20,487 nucleotides of DNA, taken from contig WGDG01000076.1 in the NCBI GenBank assembly GCA_015493425.1, positions 1 to 20,487 on the forward strand, written 5' to 3'. Both the position numbers and the translations under genes were made by a program. Of this stretch, positions 14,394 through 20,487 are shown in pieces; within the stretch, counting starts at the first letter, position 1, and each line of letters begins with the position of its first letter. The notes beneath the pieces were generated by a model that did not search any database, had not been told where the DNA came from, and saw only the letters and a list, made by a program, of their open reading frames with translations. The DNA comes from Sulfurovum sp. (lineage in GTDB: Bacteria; Campylobacterota; Campylobacteria; Campylobacterales; Sulfurovaceae).

Positions 14394-15629
14394 ATGGAAA
14401 CGTTTTTACAGGAAGCCAAAGCATCGAGCAGGGTACTTTCAACATTGAGCGGGAGTGAAAAGAACCGTATTCTCAAAGCCATGGCAGAGAGACTTCGCGA
14501 GGAGTGCGGTACCATCCTTGAAGCCAATGCGGTCGATATGCGTAACGCCGAAGAAAATAATCTGACTTCGGCACTCAAAGACAGACTCTTCCTGGATGAA
14601 AACCGGGTTGAGGGAATCGCAAAAGCCATAGAGGAGATCGCCGCACTCAAAGAGCCAGTGGGACGTGTACTTGACGGCTGGTATGCCGATGCGGGATTCA
14701 AGATAGAGAAAGTGACTGTGCCTATCGGTGTTGTAGGTGTTATTTATGAATCACGCCCGAATGTGACCGCTGATGTAGGAGCCCTTTGTTTTAAAAGCGG
14801 TAATGTCGCCATTTTAAAAGGAGGCAAAGAGGCTGAATACTCCAACCGTGCTATTGCGAATGTGCTGCAAAGTGTGCTTGACGCAAACGGATTGCCAAAA
14901 GCGGCTATTGCGCTGTTGCCTGACAGCAGCCGTGAAGGAGTGGCAAAGCTTATCAAACAGGATAAATATGTCGACCTTATTGTTCCGCGCGGCGGGGAGG
15001 CACTCATCCGATATGTAAGCGAGAATGCGACGGTACCTGTGGTTAAACATGACAAAGGGCTTTGCCATACCTACGTGGATGAGGATGCAGACTTTGATAA
15101 GGCACTGAACATTGCTGTCAATGCCAAGTGCCGCCGTACGGGCATTTGTGGGGCACTGGAAACACTGCTGGTTGACAGTGCTATTGCAGAAGAGTTCCTG
15201 CCGCAGATTAAAGCTGCCTATGATGCACAGGGAACAGAGATACGCGGCTGTGAGCGTACCCGTGAGATCATAGAAGCCAGTGCGGCAAGCGAAGAAGATT
15301 ATGCAACGGAATACCTTGAAAATATTTTGACCATTCGTGTTGTTGATGGGGTTGAAGCAGCTATTGCACATATTGAAACCTACGGCTCACAGCATTCTGA
15401 AGCGATCATCACCGAGAATTATACTACGGCAGAAACGTTTCTCAATGAAGTTGATGCCGCCTGTGTCTACCTGAACGCTTCAACACAGTTCACCGACGGT
15501 GGAGAGTTTGGTTTCGGTGCGGAAGTGGGCATCAGTACCAACAAGCTGCATGCCAGAGGGCCGATGGGTGTCAGCGAGCTTACTACCTATAAATACAAGA
15601 TCTACGGTCACGGCGAAACACGCGCTTAG
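14394..15629 (+). CDS. proA: Gamma-glutamyl phosphate reductase
   Basis: This enzyme reduces gamma-glutamyl phosphate to glutamate semialdehyde in proline synthesis, using NADPH. The product has 411 residues, close to the usual 415-420. The ATG at 14394 is chosen because AGGAG lies nine bases upstream and the METFLQEAKASS N-terminus matches the family; a longer frame from 14319 has no ribosome site. The catalytic cysteine is Cys252 in CRRTGICGALETLLV; the family more often has RPGVCNA. The PIGVVGVIYESRPNVTADV segment at 110-128 and the C-terminal GEFGFGAEVGIS region are typical. The partner kinase gene proB is not in the window. The stop overlaps the convergent dksA-like gene by four bases. 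Confidence 0.96.
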   Translation: METFLQEAKASSRVLSTLSGSEKNRILKAMAERLREECGTILEANAVDMRNAEENNLTSALKDRLFLDENRVEGIAKAIEEIAALKEPVGRVLDGWYADAGFKIEKVTVPIGVVGVIYESRPNVTADVGALCFKSGNVAILKGGKEAEYSNRAIANVLQSVLDANGLPKAAIALLPDSSREGVAKLIKQDKYVDLIVPRGGEALIRYVSENATVPVVKHDKGLCHTYVDEDADFDKALNIAVNAKCRRTGICGALETLLVDSAIAEEFLPQIKAAYDAQGTEIRGCERTREIIEASAASEEDYATEYLENILTIRVVDGVEAAIAHIETYGSQHSEAIITENYTTAETFLNEVDAACVYLNASTQFTDGGEFGFGAEVGISTNKLHARGPMGVSELTTYKYKIYGHGETRA

Positions 15630-15970
15630 AGTCCCAACTCCTCCATACAGGCAACACAATACATCGACTCCGGCATCAGCCTGAGCCGCTCCATAGGAAT
15701 GGGCTCTTCACACTCCTGGCAGATGCCGTACTGTGGTGAATCAATCTTGAGGTAGGCGTGTTTGAGACGGTTAAGCCGTTTGGTTGCCTCTTCGTAGCGT
15801 TGAATGTGAATGCTCTGATCGAGTTTGAAGTTGAGATGGGCAACTTTGTCAGAGGGGCCTTTGCCCTTTTCCGGGTAGAGTGCCTTTTGGATGGACTGTA
15901 CCTCATCGCTTAGTTTTTCTATCTCTTCCTCAATGATTGTTTTGAACATCTGTTTCTCTTCTGTTGTCAT
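15626..15970 (-). CDS. DksA/TraR-family zinc-finger protein
   Basis: DksA-family proteins bind RNA polymerase in its secondary channel and alter initiation, often with ppGpp. The product has 114 residues from the ATG at 15970; AAAGGA lies nine bases upstream, inside or just after the hrpB end. A longer in-frame ORF to 16078 overlaps hrpB and lacks a ribosome site. The four-cysteine finger is intact (Cys84, Cys87, Cys105, Cys108). A coiled coil occupies about 3-76. Counting back from the first cysteine, the E. coli tip motif DxxDxA corresponds to Asp41, Ala44 and Leu46, so the second Asp and the Ala are replaced. It follows hrpB by four bases and is probably co-transcribed with it. It may be a paralogue rather than the main DksA. 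Confidence 0.88.
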   Translation of the reverse strand: MTTEEKQMFKTIIEEEIEKLSDEVQSIQKALYPEKGKGPSDKVAHLNFKLDQSIHIQRYEEATKRLNRLKHAYLKIDSPQYGICQECEEPIPMERLRLMPESMYCVACMEELGL

Positions 15971-15974
15971 TGCT

Positions 15975-18461
15975 TTACATCCTTTTTTTTGTTTTGCCGG
16001 TTGCTGTTGCCGTGAATGGATCATCGGGCCAGTAGTGTTTTTTGTATTTTCCCCTGAGCTCTTTTTTAACCTCTTCATAGGTGTGTTCCCAAAAACTTCC
16101 GAGATCCTGTGTGACCTGTATAGGGCGATGTGCCGGAGAGAGCAGGTGCAGCATCATGGTGACTTTCCCGTTGAGCAGAGCAGGGGTATCTGTAGTGCCA
16201 AACATCTCCTGAAGACGTACGGCCAGTAGGGGCTGTCGGGGATTGCTGTAGTCTATAGTAATGTGGGAACCTGAAGCAACACGGTACTTGGGAGGAGCAA
16301 GCTTTTCGAGCAGTTGGGTTTGCCCATAATCGAGCTGTCCCAATAGTACGGTATAAAGGTTGATGCCCTGAAGTTCACGGATAGATGTCATACCTTCTGC
16401 ATAGGGTGCCAGCCAGGTCTGCATATGTGCAAGGAGCCACTGGTCGGAAAGATCCGGTACTGCTTCTCCGTGAAAATGCAAAAAGTTGATTCTCTGTTGC
16501 AATTGACGTGCCTCTTTACTCCACGAAAGTACATCAAGCCCCAGATTTTTGACTGCTTCCAAGAGTATCTCCATAACCATAGGGTCGTGAGTGAGGGAGA
16601 GAGGTTTCTCTGACAGAATGATGCTCCCAATACTGCGTATCTGACGTGCTTCGACACGAAGCTGTGTTTCGTTCCAGTGTAGTTTTTTTGTGGTGATAAT
16701 GCTGCTTTTAAGGTGGGTCTCTATCTGTTCTTGTGTCAGGGGTGCAGCGGTATGTATGTAAGTATTGGTTGATATGGCATTGAGGTTTCCGACAGCAAGA
16801 AACTGTGACTGGGCAAGAGGATCGTTGGGTGGTATTTTGGCTTCTTTCCCGTTACTCAGAAGATAAGCAGTCGAATTTTTGCGGCGCTGCATAGCAATAC
16901 GTTCAGGATAGGCATAGGCGAGTAGAAGACCTGCATTTGTGATATCGAGGCTTTTTTGGGACGTGGGTTCCAGACGTCTTGCACTGGCAATGAGATGGCG
17001 GCACTGTCCGATACTGATATCATCGTTTTTGGGGCTGCCGCCATTTGCCACACGGTGCAGAAAGCTGATACGTTCTGCAATATCGGTACGTTGGTAGGAA
17101 GCAGGAAAAATATCTTTTTCTGTCAGTACGCTTGCCAGAAGGGAAGCTTCATAGGATAGTCCTGCCTCTTGTGCCTGAATCATCATGTGTGAGAGTCTTG
17201 GATGCAGCCCAAAGCTACTCATTTTTTGACCATGCGGTGTGATTTTTCCGGAGGTGTCTATTGCACCCAGTTGCACAAGCAGTCTTTTTGCATGGGCAAT
17301 GGCCTGGGCTGGAGGTGTGTCCATCCATGTCATTGTGTCGATATCGTCAGTGCCCCAGAGAGCGAGTTCGAGTACCAGTTGCGTCAGATCAGCCTGCAGG
17401 ATTTCCGGGGTGTCATGCTTGGCAAGTATCCGCGTGCGGTGCCATAGATGGAAGGCCTTACCTGCCTGTAGACGACCCGCACGCCCTGCTCTTTGTGTGG
17501 CCGCATCTTCTGAAATGAAGATGGTTTTCAGGCTGTCCATGCCGGAGAAGGGGTTGAATTGGGAGATGTTTTGCAAACCGGAGTCTATGACGATGCTGAT
17601 ACCTTCGATGGTCAGGGATGTCTGGGCAATGTTGGTTGCAAGGACGATTTTACGCATACCTTTAGGTGGCGGTTCGATTGCTTCTGTCTGTCTTTTTTTG
17701 TCGAGTGTACCGTAAAGCGTACTGATACAAAGGTTTGAATGGTGTGATTTGCGTAATATATTTTCAAGATGTTTGATCTCTCTGACACCGGGAAGAAAAA
17801 CGAGGATATTGCCTTTCTCCTCATGCATCACATTTTCTACGAACGCTGCAATGTATGCAGGCAGTTCTCTGCGTGAGGGCTGTGTCTGTCCGGCTTCAAG
17901 GTAGTGGCGTGTGACAGGGTAGCACCTTCCTTCGCTTTTAATGACGGGTGCATCGAGCATCATGGCAAGCCTATCGGTATTGAGTGTGGCCGACATGATG
18001 AGTATTCTCATATCTTCACGCAGGAGTGCCTGTGATTCAAGCGAGAGTGCCAGTGCGAGGTCAGCATGGAGGGAGCGTTCGTGAAATTCGTCAAATATGA
18101 TCAGTCCCACATCTTCAAGAGCAGGATCATTTTGCAGTTTGCGTGTGAGTATCCCTTCGGTAACAATCAGTATGCGGGTCTTTTTGCTCTGTACAGATTC
18201 CATACGTACCTGATATCCGATGCGCTCCCCAATCTTTTCTCCCAGTATATGTGCCATGCGTGCGGCACTGGCACGGACTGCCAGACGGCGGGGTTCGAGC
18301 ATTATGATCTTTTTCCCTTCAAGCCATGGTGCATCGAGTAAAGCAAGCGGCAGAGCCGTGGTCTTTCCTGCCCCCGGCGGTGCCTGAAGGACAAGACGGT
18401 TTTGCGTCTGCAGCGCTGTTTTGACTTCAGGAAGAACATGGTGGATGGGCAGGGATTTCAT
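15975..18461 (-). CDS. hrpB: ATP-dependent helicase HrpB
   Basis: This is a DEAH-box RNA helicase of the HrpA/HrpB group; its cellular role is poorly known. The product has 828 residues, similar to E. coli HrpB (about 810). The Walker A motif GAGKT is at 30-34, DEFH at 124-127, SAT at 157-159, and motif VI is in QRAGRAGR. The C-terminal part has the HrpB-specific domain, ending in HRPIQVTQDLGSFWEHTYEEVKKELRGKYKKHYWPDDP, here abbreviated by its key residues W and DDP near the end. The N-terminus LPIHHVLPEVKTAL aligns with the E. coli start, which supports the ATG at 18461. That ATG has no ribosome site and lies six bases after a TATAAT, so the mRNA may be leaderless. The DksA-like gene follows. 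Confidence 0.95.
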   Translation of the reverse strand: MKSLPIHHVLPEVKTALQTQNRLVLQAPPGAGKTTALPLALLDAPWLEGKKIIMLEPRRLAVRASAARMAHILGEKIGERIGYQVRMESVQSKKTRILIVTEGILTRKLQNDPALEDVGLIIFDEFHERSLHADLALALSLESQALLREDMRILIMSATLNTDRLAMMLDAPVIKSEGRCYPVTRHYLEAGQTQPSRRELPAYIAAFVENVMHEEKGNILVFLPGVREIKHLENILRKSHHSNLCISTLYGTLDKKRQTEAIEPPPKGMRKIVLATNIAQTSLTIEGISIVIDSGLQNISQFNPFSGMDSLKTIFISEDAATQRAGRAGRLQAGKAFHLWHRTRILAKHDTPEILQADLTQLVLELALWGTDDIDTMTWMDTPPAQAIAHAKRLLVQLGAIDTSGKITPHGQKMSSFGLHPRLSHMMIQAQEAGLSYEASLLASVLTEKDIFPASYQRTDIAERISFLHRVANGGSPKNDDISIGQCRHLIASARRLEPTSQKSLDITNAGLLLAYAYPERIAMQRRKNSTAYLLSNGKEAKIPPNDPLAQSQFLAVGNLNAISTNTYIHTAAPLTQEQIETHLKSSIITTKKLHWNETQLRVEARQIRSIGSIILSEKPLSLTHDPMVMEILLEAVKNLGLDVLSWSKEARQLQQRINFLHFHGEAVPDLSDQWLLAHMQTWLAPYAEGMTSIRELQGINLYTVLLGQLDYGQTQLLEKLAPPKYRVASGSHITIDYSNPRQPLLAVRLQEMFGTTDTPALLNGKVTMMLHLLSPAHRPIQVTQDLGSFWEHTYEEVKKELRGKYKKHYWPDDPFTATATGKTKKRM

Positions 18462-18467
18462 GGGGGC

Positions 18468-18473
18468 ATTATA
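18468..18473 (-). promoter_or_regulatory. -10 element directly before hrpB start
   Basis: The minus strand reads TATAAT, then six bases (GCCCCC), then the hrpB ATG. With normal -10 to start spacing the transcript would begin at or next to the A of the ATG. No clear -35 is seen upstream. Confidence 0.4.
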
Positions 18474-18531
18474 GCCAATGCAAACTCAGAAAAAACAGAT
18501 GCATGTTAAGCATTGGTAAAGTTTGCTTAGA

Positions 18532-18537
18532 TAGAAT
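18532..18537 (+). promoter_or_regulatory. Possible -10 element for the slyD-type gene
   Basis: TAGAAT lies 29 bases before the ATG of the FKBP gene in the short divergent gap with hrpB. It would give a leader of roughly 22 bases with the AGGAA ribosome site. No good -35 is present, so support is modest. Confidence 0.35.
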
Positions 18538-18566
18538 AGCACCAAATTTAACATTAGGAACATTTC

Positions 18567-19073
18567 ATGGCAGTTAAAGCTGAAAACAGTGTAGTAGGAA
18601 TTGAGTACGAAGTCAAAGAAGCAGGAAGCAACGAGATTGTAGACAGTAACAAAGGGGCACAGCCGCTTGAGTTCGTAACAGGAAAAGGTCAGATCATCCC
18701 AGGTCTTGAAAAAGCACTTGAAGGTATGAATGAAGGCGAAAGCGCAGACATTCTTGTCAAAGCGGAAGATGCATACGGCGAAGTGAACCCGGAAGCGGTA
18801 CAGACACTTCCTATCGAGCAGTTCGAAGGTGTAGACCTCAAAGAAGGTATGACACTCTACGGTCAGGGTGAAGACGGACAGACTGTACAGGTTACTGTCA
18901 AGTCATTCAACGACAAAGAAGTCACCATCGACTTCAACCATCCTCTTGCAGGAAAAGACCTGATGTTCTCGGTTAAAGTACTCTCTGAAAGAGATGCAAC
19001 CGATGAAGAAGCGGCAACCGGTCAGGTTGGCGGTGCACATTGTGACGATGGTTCTTGCGGCTGCGGACACTAA
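18567..19073 (+). CDS. slyD: SlyD-type FKBP peptidyl-prolyl isomerase
   Basis: SlyD is a cytoplasmic proline isomerase and chaperone that also binds nickel and other metals. The product has 168 residues. The split FKBP domain is visible: YEVKEAGSNEIVDSN near the start, then FVTGKGQIIPGLEKALEGM at about 37-55, and the closing DFNHPLAGKDLMFSVKVL at about 117-134. The insert-in-flap chaperone domain lies between, at about 70-117. The C-terminal tail (about 156-168) has three cysteines and two histidines, ending CGCGH, a short version of the E. coli metal-binding tail. AGGAA precedes the ATG. In C. jejuni the slyD gene directly follows the ybgF-like gene of the tol cluster; here hrpB, proAC and others lie in between. 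Confidence 0.93.
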   Translation: MAVKAENSVVGIEYEVKEAGSNEIVDSNKGAQPLEFVTGKGQIIPGLEKALEGMNEGESADILVKAEDAYGEVNPEAVQTLPIEQFEGVDLKEGMTLYGQGEDGQTVQVTVKSFNDKEVTIDFNHPLAGKDLMFSVKVLSERDATDEEAATGQVGGAHCDDGSCGCGH

Positions 19074-19080
19074 GTCTACC

Positions 19081-19104
19081 GGCATCTCTGTTTCCTGAGA
19101 TGCC
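19081..19104 (+). terminator. Hairpin after slyD, probable terminator
   Basis: GGCATCTC (19081-19088) and GAGATGCC (19097-19104) form a perfect 8-pair stem with an 8-base loop, starting eight bases past the stop. A U-rich tract follows only about ten bases later (TTTATTCTTCTTTTC), so it is not a textbook intrinsic terminator, but position and stability fit the end of the slyD transcript. Confidence 0.5.
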
Positions 19105-19204
19105 ATATGCTAACCTTTATTCTTCTTTTCTCTTTCCTTAATTTCACCTAAACGTTACTATTATTAATTTTGTGTTACTATGCTTTCATCAGTAAAGGGG
19201 AGAC

Positions 19205-20487
19205 ATGAAAAAGATAGAAAAATTCTTTGATATCAGTATGGTACTGATGACCATCTACTCTGCCCTTGAAAATGTGAGGGAAGAAGAAGAGATTGAGCTG
19301 GTATTCGACCTCGATGCGACAATTCCAAAAGAGTTGCGGGGTGATGTCGAGTCGGTTACCCATATGTTGAGCCAGCTGTTGGTGTTTATTTTTCAAAATA
19401 CACAGAACCGAGAAGTTGTTCTTAAACTACATGCCCCTAAAGATTTTCTTTATGAAGAGTCTATTACTTTTTCCGTAGAAGATACCGGTATCAATGCACA
19501 GAAAGCCCGCAGTTTTTTTGAAGCAAGACTGAAACCGGTACTGGATCGTCTGGACGGGAAAGCTTTTTATGATGACGAAACCCAGACCATAGCGGTTTCT
19601 ATTCCTTTTAAACTCAACGATCTTGGAAACAGACGTTATTACCGTCTTCCTGACATCAGTATGTTGGGGAAGAAAGTATTGCTTATCTGCAAAAGCCGCG
19701 TGGTGGCAGAAAGTCTTAAAAAGATGTTCAGCTATTTTCTCTATGAGATCGATGTCGGTGCAGACGAATATAAAAAACACGGCAGCAACCTTGCGCATTA
19801 TGACATTTTTGTGCTCGACAAGTCTCTGTTGACCGAGGGCATTACTTCTCTGGTGCAGAAAGTACAGGAAAAATATCCTCTCAAGTTTGTCATTTTACAG
19901 GATGCCAACGATGTGGAGTTGCTCACTGCACCCTATGTCTCTGCCTATCTGATCAAACCGGTCATGCAGGAGAGCGTATATGAGTTGATTATTGCGCTCT
20001 TTGAGGAAGATGTTAAAGAACGGAAGATCCGTCAAAAAGCGGGTAAACCGTTCATCAATATGGAACGTTACATTATGGATGCTTTCAAAAAAAGTGAAGA
20101 AGCATACATGGAGATGGAGAAGATCAAAGAGCAGATGGCTCCGGTGCAGAACCGTCCTCTTCTCAAAGATGAGGAGAAAAAAGTTGACGAGGATGATCTT
20201 GCCGTTCTCAATGTCAAAGCAGGTATGGAAAATACCAAAAAACTGGGTTTGAACTACAGTGATGAGCTCAAAGGATTTTGGGAAAAATTCAACAAGTCAG
20301 ATATTTATCTTCGTGATATTGCTAAAAGCAGAGCCGTATGGCAAATTAAAGAGTTCGCGATCGATCTGGAAAAACGTGCAAGTGTTATCGGTGCAGAACG
20401 TGTTGCAAACCTTGCCGAGAAGATCAGTCTGATGTTTGTGTATGACAATCTCGATATGCTCGATGTCTACAGCCGAAAATATCATGT
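19205..20487 (+). CDS. Degenerate multi-module phosphorelay-like protein, 3' end outside window
   Basis: 427 residues are visible and the frame is open at the window end. The ATG has AAAGGGGAG just upstream. Residues about 48-137 resemble a histidine-kinase ATP-binding domain: DVESVTHMLSQLL occupies the N-box region but lacks its asparagine, VEDTGI (91-96) keeps the start of the G1 box, and no G2 box is seen. Residues about 155-268 look like a receiver domain: Asp205 in IFVLDK and Lys251 in LIKP sit at the phospho-acceptor and conserved lysine positions, but the acidic pair is replaced by ICKS. Residues about 355-427 resemble an Hpt domain, with AIDLEKRASVIGA in place of AHxLKG, putting Ile386 where the phospho-histidine should be. 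There is no membrane segment or HisKA domain. It may be a scaffold or allosteric regulator; its function is unknown. Confidence 0.75.
   Translation, partial: MKKIEKFFDISMVLMTIYSALENVREEEEIELVFDLDATIPKELRGDVESVTHMLSQLLVFIFQNTQNREVVLKLHAPKDFLYEESITFSVEDTGINAQKARSFFEARLKPVLDRLDGKAFYDDETQTIAVSIPFKLNDLGNRRYYRLPDISMLGKKVLLICKSRVVAESLKKMFSYFLYEIDVGADEYKKHGSNLAHYDIFVLDKSLLTEGITSLVQKVQEKYPLKFVILQDANDVELLTAPYVSAYLIKPVMQESVYELIIALFEEDVKERKIRQKAGKPFINMERYIMDAFKKSEEAYMEMEKIKEQMAPVQNRPLLKDEEKKVDEDDLAVLNVKAGMENTKKLGLNYSDELKGFWEKFNKSDIYLRDIAKSRAVWQIKEFAIDLEKRASVIGAERVANLAEKISLMFVYDNLDMLDVYSRKYH

Noticed and set aside
15971..16078. N-terminal extension of the DksA-like protein
   Set aside because: It overlaps the hrpB end in another frame, lacks a ribosome site and has no counterpart in the family.

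Overview
The window looks like a chromosomal segment of a sulfur- or hydrogen-oxidising member of the Campylobacterota, probably near Sulfurovum or Sulfurimonas. This placement is inferred from gene order and protein character, not from a database search. ATP synthase genes run directly into tolQ-tolR-tolA, tolB-pal-cpoB follow later, and a SlyD-type FKBP gene comes after them. From general knowledge, Campylobacter jejuni carries the same genes in one block (atp genes, exbB/exbD-like genes, a TonB/TolA-like gene, tolB, pal, a ybgF-like gene, slyD). Here that block is interrupted twice.

Layout: 1-3794 holds atpA (5' end outside the window), atpG, atpD and atpC. 3796-5547 holds tolQ, tolR and tolA, joined to atpC by 1-base gaps and a 4-base overlap. 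The first interruption, 5548-10211, carries a secreted protein of unknown function, a periplasmic alpha-carbonic anhydrase, a two-gene surface operon (outer-membrane barrel plus Asp-box lipoprotein) behind a probable cyclic-di-GMP-I riboswitch, and a Memo-family protein. 10423-13535 holds tolB, pal, cpoB and an L,D-transpeptidase gene in one tight operon. The second interruption continues with proC and a divergent proA, then hrpB and a DksA-like gene on the minus strand. 18567-19073 is the SlyD-type isomerase. 19205 to the end is a partial gene for a protein built from degenerate kinase, receiver and phosphotransfer modules.

How the genes work together: the F1 subunits make ATP from the proton gradient, and TolQRA uses the same gradient to energise the outer-membrane Tol-Pal system. 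TolB, Pal, CpoB and the L,D-transpeptidase act at the envelope and peptidoglycan. The carbonic anhydrase fits inorganic-carbon handling in a CO2-fixing cell. ProA and ProC are two steps of proline synthesis.

The most notable element is the riboswitch at 7467-7548. It aligns base for base over its 5' half with the Vibrio cholerae Vc2 cyclic-di-GMP aptamer, including the ligand-contacting G and A, a GNRA loop and a compensatory base-pair swap; the third contact, a C, is found on the 3' side through the pairing. It precedes a putative surface operon, which suggests second-messenger control of attachment. The second most notable is the terminal pseudo-phosphorelay protein. No tRNA, rRNA, CRISPR array or insertion sequence was seen.
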